Shown here: positions 14,071 to 21,124 of the stretch, piece by piece | Layout: every line of letters starts with the position of its first letter | Numbering within the stretch: the stretch's first letter is position 1 | Origin: JBBIQS01 sp037442205 | GTDB taxonomy: Bacteria > Myxococcota > Myxococcia > Myxococcales > UBA5297 | Assembly (NCBI GenBank): GCA_037442205.1 | Contig: JBBIQS010000107.1 | Location: forward strand, 1 to 26,127 | Reading direction: 5' to 3' | Length of the DNA stretch: 26,127 bases | Made by a program: the position numbers and the translations under genes | The notes under the pieces: generated by a model | The model's database searches: none | The model's input: the letters and a program-made list of their open reading frames with translations, nothing else | Told to the model about the DNA's origin: nothing

Positions 14071-15867
14071 GTGCGCGCTCTCCTGGTCAGGCCCACGCCC
14101 GCCAAGGCGAGGCCGTCCCCCGCGTCCTGGCTGTTGCCGGTCGCCGCGCTCGGGGGCCTTCTCTTGTTCGGCTGCAGTTCGACCTCCACCCGCAAGCTCG
14201 CCCTGGGCGAGCCCTGCAACCCGGCCCATCCCTCCTCCTGCGCCGACGGCCTGTGCGTCGCCCTGGACAGCGCCTCCGGGGTCTGCGCCAGCGACTGCTC
14301 CCAGACCGGCCAGTGCGCCGAGCCGTTCAAGTGCCTGGATTCCGGGCGCTTTGGCCTGGTCTGCCTGCGGGCCCAGGGCTGCACCGACGACCTGGGCTGC
14401 CCCAGCGGCCACCGCTGCGACACCGCCAGCGGCCAGTGCTACATCAAGGTCAGCCGCTCCCTGTGCTCGCCGTGCACGGTGGATCTGCAGTGCCCGGCCG
14501 GCGGAGCTTGCTTCTCGGTCCCCTCCACCGGCGAGCGCTACTGCACCACCGCCTGCGGCGACGGCGACAGCTGCCCCACCGGCTACGCGTGCAAGGAAGT
14601 GCCGCTGTTCCCGGAGGGCGCCACCGCCCCGACCATGAAGAAGCAGTGCGTCCCCGACAATCCTGGTGGCAGCTGCGAGGGCGGCAAGGGGCTGTGCGCC
14701 CCGTGCAAGGGCGACGAGGAGTGTGGCGGCTTCCGCGATCTGTGCGTGCGCAACGTGGTCAGCGGGGAGACCTTCTGCGGCCGCGACTGCGACCCGGCCA
14801 GCAAGAGCAGCTGCCCCGACGGCTTCACCTGCGTCGATCTCTCCGGGGTGGGCAGCGGACCCAACCAGTGCGTGCCGATCTCCAACACCTGCCAGGGCTA
14901 CTGCGACAGCCAGGACTCGCGCGAGGTGCTGCGCCAGTGCGGGCTGGCCCGCTCGTGCGATCTGGTGACCCACCGCTGCCAGTCGGCCACCGACGGCAGC
15001 CAGTGCTCCGCCTGCCAGACCAGCCGCGACTGCCAGAGCCCGAGCCGGCCCAACGCCAACAGCCAGTGCGTCATGAACGACTGCGCCAACTGCCCCGACC
15101 GCGGCGAGTCCTTCTGCGCCGAGGCCTGCGCCGCTGAGGCTGACTGCATCGGCCGCTTTGGCCCCGGCTTCTCCTGCGTCCCGGTGGGCACTGCCGGCAG
15201 CTACTGCGTCCCGGCGCGCGGCACCTGCCGCTCCGGGCTGGGGCAGGTCGGCGAGAGCTGCTCGGAGCGCGGCGCCGCCGACTGCCTGACCGGCGTCTGC
15301 CTCTCCTACGGCCCGCGAACCCTGTGCAGCGCCACCTGCACCACCGACACTCAGTGCGGCGACGTCCGCCAGTGGCGCTGCTGCGAGCTGTCCGGCGGCT
15401 TCTACGACTGCTCGCTGCGCAACGCCCAGGGCAACGGGCCGCAGTCCGGGGCCGGGGTCTGCGCCCCCAACGGCGGATTGCTCGGCGACGACTGTCGCCC
15501 CGGCCGGCCGCCGTGCCAGAGCGGCACCTGCCTGGACATCGGCACCGCCCGGCTGTGCACCGTGCCCTGCGGTTCGAACGGCGAGTGCCCGGCGGAATTC
15601 GTCTGCCGCGACGCCTTCCCCGAGCCCAACGCCTCCCCGATCAAGATCTGCTTCCCCGATGGCGGCGGCGCCCCGGGCAGCGACTGCAGCTTCGGGCCGG
15701 CGGCGTGCTCGGACCGGCTGTGCATCAAGAAGGAGAGCGGCCCGGTCTGCACCAAACCCTGCGGCAGGGTCGATCCCTCCTGCCCGCTGGAATGGACCTG
15801 CGATGCGACGGTACAGACGGTGACCGGCGACACCATCCAGGCCTGCATCCCGCCCGAGCTGCAGTAG
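14071..15867 (+). CDS. Large Cys-rich outer-membrane lipoprotein (gltK position)
   Basis: A 598-residue protein starting at GTG, with AGAGG about 5 nt upstream. A lipoprotein signal peptide ends in the lipobox LLFGC (lipidated Cys35); the next residues (SSTS) lack an Asp retention signal, so outer-membrane placement is likely. The mature chain has roughly 75 cysteines (over 12%) in repeated modules of the form C...DC.....C..G..C, for example CPSGHRC, CPTGYAC and CPDGFTC. Dense disulfides imply a rigid, extended, exported rod. It starts the run of envelope genes, two genes before the beta-barrel pair. In M. xanthus the lipoprotein gene gltK precedes gltB-gltA-gltC, so it is a positional candidate for GltK, but sequence homology is not shown here. 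It is probably co-transcribed with rplC (34-bp gap). Confidence 0.75.
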   Translation: MRALLVRPTPAKARPSPASWLLPVAALGGLLLFGCSSTSTRKLALGEPCNPAHPSSCADGLCVALDSASGVCASDCSQTGQCAEPFKCLDSGRFGLVCLRAQGCTDDLGCPSGHRCDTASGQCYIKVSRSLCSPCTVDLQCPAGGACFSVPSTGERYCTTACGDGDSCPTGYACKEVPLFPEGATAPTMKKQCVPDNPGGSCEGGKGLCAPCKGDEECGGFRDLCVRNVVSGETFCGRDCDPASKSSCPDGFTCVDLSGVGSGPNQCVPISNTCQGYCDSQDSREVLRQCGLARSCDLVTHRCQSATDGSQCSACQTSRDCQSPSRPNANSQCVMNDCANCPDRGESFCAEACAAEADCIGRFGPGFSCVPVGTAGSYCVPARGTCRSGLGQVGESCSERGAADCLTGVCLSYGPRTLCSATCTTDTQCGDVRQWRCCELSGGFYDCSLRNAQGNGPQSGAGVCAPNGGLLGDDCRPGRPPCQSGTCLDIGTARLCTVPCGSNGECPAEFVCRDAFPEPNASPIKICFPDGGGAPGSDCSFGPAACSDRLCIKKESGPVCTKPCGRVDPSCPLEWTCDATVQTVTGDTIQACIPPELQ

Positions 15868-15940
15868 CCTCGGCAAGCTCGAGGCGGTGGGGAGGGGAAT
15901 CCCCAGGAATCACCGCAGCAAGGCGCAGCCGGCCGGCCGC

Positions 15941-15985
15941 TTGATGGCTGCCAAATTGGTGTGATAAACGGACTGCTTCTATTTT
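15941..15985 (+). promoter_or_regulatory. A/T-rich region with two candidate promoters
   Basis: TTGATG (15941-15946), 16 bp, GATAAA (15963-15968) would start near 15975. TTGGTG (15956-15961), 18 bp, TATTTT (15980-15985) would start close to the ATG at 15995. This is the most A/T-rich stretch near the gene cluster and falls in the 127-bp gap before the VWA lipoprotein gene, so it is a likely main promoter for the downstream envelope genes. No ribosome-binding site precedes the ATG. Confidence 0.45.
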
Positions 15986-15994
15986 TAGACCTTC

Positions 15995-17536
15995 ATGACC
16001 GCCTTGCGTCCTTTCCTCCTTGCCACCCTCGCTCCGCTGGCCCTGGCCGGCTGCAGCGATCAGGTGCGCACGACCCGGGTCGCCGAGGACTACAAGGTGG
16101 TCAAGGGGAACCCGGCGGTCGACACCGGCAAGCCGTCGGTCGAGCAGAGCCAGGCCCAGACGCCGCCGTTCCTGCTCAACGTCCCGCGCCAGTGCGACTA
16201 CTTCGACCAGGCCACGGTCAACCAGGTCGACATCCTGTGGGTGGTGGACAACTCGGGCTCGATGAGCGCCAACCAGAACAACCTGGCGGCGGAGTTTCCC
16301 CGGTTCGTCCAGAGCCTGATGAGCCTGGTGCCGCCGGTGGACTTCCACATCGCGGTCACCAGCACCGACGTGGACAACGACCAGCTCAACTACCACCCCC
16401 GCGATCAGAACCCGCCGCCGTCCACGGTCGGGACCAAGGGGGCGCTGCACGGCTTCGACCTGACCGGCAGCGGCGGCCCCAAGGGTCGCTACATCGCCTG
16501 CTGCGTGCCGGGGACCGCCGCCCCCGACTGCCCGGCCGACCCGGCCAAGCGCTGCAACGTCAGCGGCGCCAACGCCACCGCCGCCTTCTCCCAGATGGCG
16601 CGGGTCGGCACCGGCGGCTCGCCCATCGAGCGCGGCCTCTACGCCAGCTACCTGGCCCTCAACCGCCAGGACAACCTCGCCGCCGAGAACCCGGCCAGCG
16701 ACGATCAGAGCAAACGCGCTCCCTTCATCCGCCCCAACGCGGCGCTGTTCGTGGTCTACGTCTCGGACGAGGACGACTCCAGCTGCGAGCCGTTCGTGCC
16801 GCTCAAGGCCGACGGCCGGCCGGTGGACTCCAGCCTGCTGTGCCAGCAGGACCCCGGCTGCCGCTGCAACGAGCCGAGCGCCGCCGATCCCAAGGCCGCG
16901 CTCACCTTCGGCAGCCGCCAGTTCTTCGCCCGCTTCCTCGAGGGCTACAAGGGCTACGGCCGCAGGCAGATGGTGGCCGCCGGGGCGGTGGTCTGCGCCC
17001 AGAAGCAGCTGGTGGGCTCGCAGGCCGGCGAGAGCGCCAGCAGCTTCCCGCATCAGGGCTGCCCGGACGACGGCAGCGGGGCCGGGGTGGCCTACTACGG
17101 CGACCGCTACATCGAGGTCGCGGAGAAGACCGGGGGCAGCGCCATCTCGCTGCGCGGCAGCTTCGCCAACGCCCTGCAGTCGCTGGGCTTCGCGGTCAGC
17201 GGGCTGCGCAAGGACTTCCGGCTGTCGCAGATGCCGCTGACCAACACCCTCGAGGTCTACCAGACCGCCTCGGGCGCCGCCCGCTGCACCAAGGACTCGG
17301 AGTGCCCGACCGCGGCCCCCAAGTGCCGCTCCGGCCGCTGCGCCACCCCGGTGCCGCTGGGCTCGGCCAGCGCCGGGGTCTGCCCCGCCGACAACACCTC
17401 CCTCGAGCACTGCATGTGCGAAGGGGCGAGCTACCGCAACCTGCTGCGCTTCGCCGTCGAGCCGCCCTCGATGTCGTCGATCGAGGTCTGCTACGACGTC
17501 AACACCATTGCCAACCCCGCAACCGTCTGCCAGTGA
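15995..17536 (+). CDS. cglB: CglB-like von Willebrand factor A lipoprotein
   Basis: A 513-residue protein. The signal peptide ends in LALAGC (lipidated Cys20, followed by Ser-Asp). The VWA domain begins about residue 75 with VDILWVVDNSGSMS, giving an intact MIDAS Asp85-x-Ser87-x-Ser89; a VVYVSDEDD strand (254-261) supplies the later acidic ligand. The protein also has about 20 cysteines, clustered after residue 430 (RCTKDSECP, KCRSGRC, CMC). In M. xanthus CglB is an outer-membrane VWA lipoprotein that works as the gliding adhesin with the GltA/B/H/K platform. Lipobox, intact MIDAS, Cys content and the adjacent gltB/gltA-like genes all fit, though 513 residues is longer than M. xanthus CglB. 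A different VWA lipoprotein remains possible. Confidence 0.68.
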   Translation: MTALRPFLLATLAPLALAGCSDQVRTTRVAEDYKVVKGNPAVDTGKPSVEQSQAQTPPFLLNVPRQCDYFDQATVNQVDILWVVDNSGSMSANQNNLAAEFPRFVQSLMSLVPPVDFHIAVTSTDVDNDQLNYHPRDQNPPPSTVGTKGALHGFDLTGSGGPKGRYIACCVPGTAAPDCPADPAKRCNVSGANATAAFSQMARVGTGGSPIERGLYASYLALNRQDNLAAENPASDDQSKRAPFIRPNAALFVVYVSDEDDSSCEPFVPLKADGRPVDSSLLCQQDPGCRCNEPSAADPKAALTFGSRQFFARFLEGYKGYGRRQMVAAGAVVCAQKQLVGSQAGESASSFPHQGCPDDGSGAGVAYYGDRYIEVAEKTGGSAISLRGSFANALQSLGFAVSGLRKDFRLSQMPLTNTLEVYQTASGAARCTKDSECPTAAPKCRSGRCATPVPLGSASAGVCPADNTSLEHCMCEGASYRNLLRFAVEPPSMSSIEVCYDVNTIANPATVCQ

Positions 17537-17550
17537 GTGGCAGCTTGAGG

Positions 17551-17572
17551 CCTCGGCCGAAGTCGGCCGCGG
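17551..17572 (+). other. Intergenic hairpin before the gltB-like gene
   Basis: CGGCCG (17554-17559) pairs with CGGCCG (17564-17569) around the loop AAGT, with an outer CC/GG pair across one mismatch. It sits between the VWA gene stop (17536) and the start at 17599. With no T-tract it is more likely a processing or attenuation element than a terminator; its role is unproven. Confidence 0.38.
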
Positions 17573-17598
17573 CACGTGAACACCAGATGAGAGGCTCC

Positions 17599-18441
17599 AT
17601 GACCCCGCTGCTTCGCGTCGCCAGTGCGCTGTGCCTGCTGGCACTGGCCTGGCCTGGCTCCCTCCGCGCCGCCGAGCCGGAGAAGGTGGTGGTGCGCAAC
17701 CGCCAGTTCGCCGTCGACGGCAAGCTGGAGGGCAACCTCGGCGTCGGCCTGACCGTGGTCAACTACCTGACCGACCACACCAATCTCTCCGGGTCGCTGG
17801 CCTACAACTTCACCGAGCAGCTGGCGCTGGAGGTGGGCGGGGGCTACGCGCTGTCGCGGCACACCAACGTCGCCGACGCCGCCGCCCACGAGGTGGTGAC
17901 CGCCGACCCCTCGGTGCAGCAGAAGAAGGTCAACGACTTCTCCGACCTGTGGCAGATGGGCTGGAGCGCCACCGGGGCCCTGCGCTGGGCGCCGATCTAC
18001 GGCAAGCTGAACATCGCCGCCGAGCTGCCGGTCCACTTCCAGTTCTACCTGCTGGCCGGCGGCGGCGCCGGCGGGATGAGCCGCGACAGCCTGGTGTACT
18101 GCATCGGCAGCCCGGTCAACCGCAAGTCGGCCACCTGCTCGCCCAGCGAGAGCGGCGCCGCCGACAACCTCACCCCGCTGCACAGCAGCGCCATCAAGCC
18201 GCTGGCCATGGCCGGGGCGGGGCTGCGCTTCTTCATCAACAAGTGGTCGGGCCTGCGGCTCGAGGTCCGCGACGTCGCCTTCCCCGACAGCTACCGGGTG
18301 GACATCCTGCGGGTGGACTCGGAGAAGGACGTGGGCGCGGCCAGCGGCGGCGATGCTTCGGCGACCGCCGGCCGCCAGGCGGACAGCCCCGGCTTCACCC
18401 ACCTCGTCTTCTTCCAGATTGGCGCCTCGTTCCTGTTCTAG
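17599..18441 (+). CDS. gltB: Outer-membrane beta-barrel protein, GltB-like
   Basis: A 280-residue protein with a signal peptide (1-24, ending SLRA-AEPEK) and alternating aromatic/hydrophobic strands ending in the C-terminal Phe (IGASFLF) typical of outer-membrane barrels. The strand motif RLEVRD recurs in the next gene's product, so the two are paralogous. ATG 17599 is chosen because GAGAGG lies 4 nt upstream; an in-frame ATG at 17587 has no such site. In M. xanthus GltA and GltB are small barrels in the outer-membrane platform of the gliding machinery, and gltB-gltA-gltC are consecutive, the order seen here. NfsA/NfsB of the sporulation machine are paralogues, so naming rests on context. Confidence 0.72.
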   Translation: MTPLLRVASALCLLALAWPGSLRAAEPEKVVVRNRQFAVDGKLEGNLGVGLTVVNYLTDHTNLSGSLAYNFTEQLALEVGGGYALSRHTNVADAAAHEVVTADPSVQQKKVNDFSDLWQMGWSATGALRWAPIYGKLNIAAELPVHFQFYLLAGGGAGGMSRDSLVYCIGSPVNRKSATCSPSESGAADNLTPLHSSAIKPLAMAGAGLRFFINKWSGLRLEVRDVAFPDSYRVDILRVDSEKDVGAASGGDASATAGRQADSPGFTHLVFFQIGASFLF

Positions 18442-18508
18442 CCCGCGCCCAGTGACCGGCTGCCGCGCTCAGAACCAGGCGGCGACGGTCGGCGCAGAGA
18501 CCTCTGCC

Positions 18509-19471
18509 ATGAAGAAACTGCTCTCAGCCCTTCTCACCGCCAGCCTCCTCAGCCTCCCGGGCATCGCCCTGGCCGAGGAGCCCCAGACCGACCTGCCCAA
18601 GGCCGAAGCGCCCAAGGGCGAGGATCTGCCCCGCGCCGAGCCCGCCAGCCAGGTGCAGGTGATCGAGGGCGCGCCGCTGGGCAACTCCAACGTCTACGTC
18701 CACATCGTCGAGAAGAAGCCCTACACCAACGCCGGCCGCCACGAGCTGGTGCTCTATCCGGCCTTCGCCCAGCTCAACGCCAAGTTCACCACCCACGTCG
18801 GAGTGGCGGCCAGCTACGCCTACCACCTGTTCGAGAACCTGGCCCTGCAGGTCACTCCGCTGTTCAACTACGTGAACCAGGAGTCGGCCTTCAACCAGGA
18901 GCTGATCGACAAGGGCCACCAGCAGGCCCAGGCGGCCACCGCGCTGCTGCTGCAGTACGGCGGGGTGGCGGGCATGGAGGTGACCCCGATGTACGGCAAG
19001 TTCGCCTTCTACGACGGGGTGCTGGGGCACTTCACCTTCGTGCTCAACGCCGGCGCCGGGGTGGGGATGACCCGCATCCAGCTGCGCCCGGAGCAGACCA
19101 CCAACTGCGGTCCGAACAGCGAGGACCCCAACAACCCCATCGAGTGCCGCAAGGCCTCGTTCGGGGCCACCGGGGCCAAGTTCCTGGGCTCGGTGGGCGC
19201 CGGCTTCCGCGTGTTCCTGGGCGAGCGGGCGGCGGTGCGGCTGGAGGTGCGCGACATGATCTACACGGCGCGCGTCGACCGCATCAACGGCTGCAGCTAC
19301 GACGACCTGAGCAGCGTCCTGACCACCGGCCAGCCCCTGAACTCGAGCTGCGACCCGAACACCTTCACCAACCCGGACGACAAGCAGCTGGCCAAGCTGT
19401 TGCTCAAGGAGACCAGCTCCGACGTCCTCAACAACATCTCGTTCTTCACGGGCTTCTCCTTCCTGTTCTAG
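18509..19471 (+). CDS. gltA: Outer-membrane beta-barrel protein, GltA-like
   Basis: A 320-residue protein with a signal peptide (1-22, MKKLLSALLTASLLSLPGIALA), an acidic Pro/Ala/Glu linker (about 23-55) and a beta-barrel ending FFTGFSFLF. It shares RLEVRD and the SFLF terminus with the upstream barrel. Four cysteines occur as two pairs (TNCGPNS...IECRK and NGCSYDD...SSCDPN) in what look like long extracellular loops, so loop disulfides are likely. It lies 67 bp after the gltB-like gene and 37 bp before the gltC-like gene. By analogy with M. xanthus it would be part of the outer-membrane contact platform joined to periplasmic TPR proteins. A and B could be swapped; the order argument is the basis. 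Confidence 0.72.
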   Translation: MKKLLSALLTASLLSLPGIALAEEPQTDLPKAEAPKGEDLPRAEPASQVQVIEGAPLGNSNVYVHIVEKKPYTNAGRHELVLYPAFAQLNAKFTTHVGVAASYAYHLFENLALQVTPLFNYVNQESAFNQELIDKGHQQAQAATALLLQYGGVAGMEVTPMYGKFAFYDGVLGHFTFVLNAGAGVGMTRIQLRPEQTTNCGPNSEDPNNPIECRKASFGATGAKFLGSVGAGFRVFLGERAAVRLEVRDMIYTARVDRINGCSYDDLSSVLTTGQPLNSSCDPNTFTNPDDKQLAKLLLKETSSDVLNNISFFTGFSFLF

Positions 19472-19508
19472 CCCGCCCCTCTCCCAAGACCTCACTCCGA
19501 GAAGGCCC

Positions 19509-21026
19509 ATGCGCGCACTTTCGAGCCTCGTCCTCGCCACCCTCCTCGCCGCGGGAACTGCGCTGGCCGCACCCGCCGCCGAGCTGGACGCCGGACACAA
19601 CAACAAGGCGGTGGCCGCCTACAACGACGGCGACTTCGAGACCGCCGCCGTCCTCTTCGCCGACCTGGCCGACAACGCCCAGAGCGAGGAGATCCGCCTC
19701 AAGAGCGAGTACTACCTGGCCCAGAGCTACCTGAAGGCCGGGCTGTACAACGCGGCGCTGCGCCAGTTCAGCTACGTGATGAAGGCCGGCCCCAACCACC
19801 CCAACTACCTCAAGGCGGTGGAGGGGATCGTGGCGGTGAGCGAGGCCCTGAACGAGAACTTCATCACCGGCACGGTGCTCGACCGCGAGTACAACGACGA
19901 GTTCGCCAAGCTGCCGATCGAGGTGCTCAACAAGATCAACTACATCGTCGGCATCGTGAGCAACCGCAAGAACAAGCGCGACGACGCGGTCAGCTTCCTG
20001 GGCAGCGTGCCCTCCGACTCCAGCTACTTCGCCCGCGCCCGGTATCTGCTGGGCGTAATCCAGGCTCGCCAGGGCGAGAACGACAAGGCGGTGGACTCCT
20101 TCTCCGAGGTCCTGAAGCTGTCGGCGAGCGGCAAGGTGCAGTACGTCGATCTGGCCGACATCCAGCAGTTGGCGCAGCTGGGCCTGTCGCGGGTCTACTT
20201 CGGCATGGGCCGCTTCCCCGACGCGACCAGGGCCTACGACGCGGTGGGGCGCTTCTCCGAGTATTGGGACGAGGCGCTGTTCGAGAACGGCTGGGCGCGC
20301 TTCCAGAACGACGACTGGGGCGGCGCGCTCGGCTCGCTGCAGGCGCTGCACGCCCCGCAGTTCGCCGGCAGCTTCCAGCCCGAGTCATGGATCCTCAAGG
20401 CGACCGTCTACCACTACGCCTGCTTGTACGACGATGCCAAGGCGGCGCTGGACGGCTTCGAGAAGATCTACCTGCCGATCAACGAGAAGCTCAAGCCGCT
20501 GGTCGAATCCGACAAGGGCAACGAGTTCTACTACCAGCTGATGGCCCGCGACTCCGACACCCTGCCACGCTCGGTGAAGAACTACCTGCTGGCCAACAAG
20601 CGGCTGGTGCAGTTCAAGGCCTACATCGACGAGCTCAACCGCGAGAAGGAGGTCATCAACGCCTCGACCAACTTCCGCGGCAGCAAGCTGCAGGGCGAGC
20701 TGTTGTCGGCGCTGGACCAGAGCCGCGACCTGGCGGTGCAGATGACCGGCAACTTCGTCAAGCGCCGGCTCGACGACGCCTCGAAGACCATCGCCGGCTT
20801 CGACAGCCAGAAGGAGATCATCCGCTTCGAGGTGGCCAAGGGCGAGACCGCCCTGCTCGAGGCGCGCTACAACCAGAAGGGCCAACTGGAAGGCCAGCCC
20901 ATCTGGCGCCCGTCGATGCCGGGGGCCAACTGGGAGTACTGGCAGTTCCAGGGCGAGTTCTGGCTCGACGAGATCGGCTACTACCAGTACACGCTCAAGA
21001 ACGGCTGCATGAAGAAGGAAGAGTAG
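19509..21026 (+). CDS. gltC: Periplasmic TPR protein, GltC-like
   Basis: A 505-residue protein with a cleavable signal peptide (1-20, ending ALA-APAA) and no lipobox, so periplasmic. TPR-type helical pairs run from about 25 to 320 (AVAAYNDGDFETAAVLFADLA, YLLGVIQARQGENDKAVDSF, LGLSRVYFGMGRFPDATRAY). A helical segment with coiled-coil character follows (about 370-450), and an aromatic C-terminus, WEYWQFQGEFWLDEIGYYQY, which I regard as characteristic of GltC/NfsC-type proteins. TPRs mediate protein-protein contacts, so this is a likely link between the barrels and the other periplasmic TPR proteins. GAGAAGG lies 3 nt before the ATG. A strong hairpin follows in the gap before the gltD-like gene. 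Confidence 0.78.
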   Translation: MRALSSLVLATLLAAGTALAAPAAELDAGHNNKAVAAYNDGDFETAAVLFADLADNAQSEEIRLKSEYYLAQSYLKAGLYNAALRQFSYVMKAGPNHPNYLKAVEGIVAVSEALNENFITGTVLDREYNDEFAKLPIEVLNKINYIVGIVSNRKNKRDDAVSFLGSVPSDSSYFARARYLLGVIQARQGENDKAVDSFSEVLKLSASGKVQYVDLADIQQLAQLGLSRVYFGMGRFPDATRAYDAVGRFSEYWDEALFENGWARFQNDDWGGALGSLQALHAPQFAGSFQPESWILKATVYHYACLYDDAKAALDGFEKIYLPINEKLKPLVESDKGNEFYYQLMARDSDTLPRSVKNYLLANKRLVQFKAYIDELNREKEVINASTNFRGSKLQGELLSALDQSRDLAVQMTGNFVKRRLDDASKTIAGFDSQKEIIRFEVAKGETALLEARYNQKGQLEGQPIWRPSMPGANWEYWQFQGEFWLDEIGYYQYTLKNGCMKKEE

Positions 21027-21065
21027 CCAGCCGCTCTTCTTTAAGGACCCCAAAGGCAGTTCTCT

Positions 21066-21103
21066 GGCCGGCTTGCCGCCGCGAAAGAGGCGGCAGGCCG
21101 GCT
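21066..21103 (+). other. Long stable hairpin between the gltC- and gltD-like genes
   Basis: Bases 21067-21080 pair with 21089-21102 over 14 bp with a single G-U wobble, and 21066/21103 can add another G-U pair; the loop is gcgaaaga (8 nt). No T-run follows, and a GGGAG ribosome-binding site and ATG lie 10-20 nt downstream. Partial termination, mRNA processing or stabilisation to set different levels of the flanking proteins are all possible. It is the strongest intergenic structure I saw in the window. Confidence 0.6.
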
Positions 21104-21124
21104 TGAACGTAGGGAGACGAAGCG

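Noticed and set aside
15921..15940. GCCGGCCGGC palindrome before the VWA gene
   Set aside because: No loop-separated arms and no repeat nearby; likely a by-product of local GC content.
15961..17598. Upstream 546 codons of an 826-codon plus-strand frame ending at 18441
   Set aside because: This part overlaps the VWA lipoprotein in another frame and is Arg/Gly/Pro-rich. Only the part from 17599, with a signal peptide and a ribosome-binding site, is the real barrel gene.
13957..17644. Two 639-codon minus-strand frames
   Set aside because: Antisense to the Cys-rich and VWA lipoproteins. Their composition is Ala/Gly/Val/Arg/Asp-rich and no start signals are seen.
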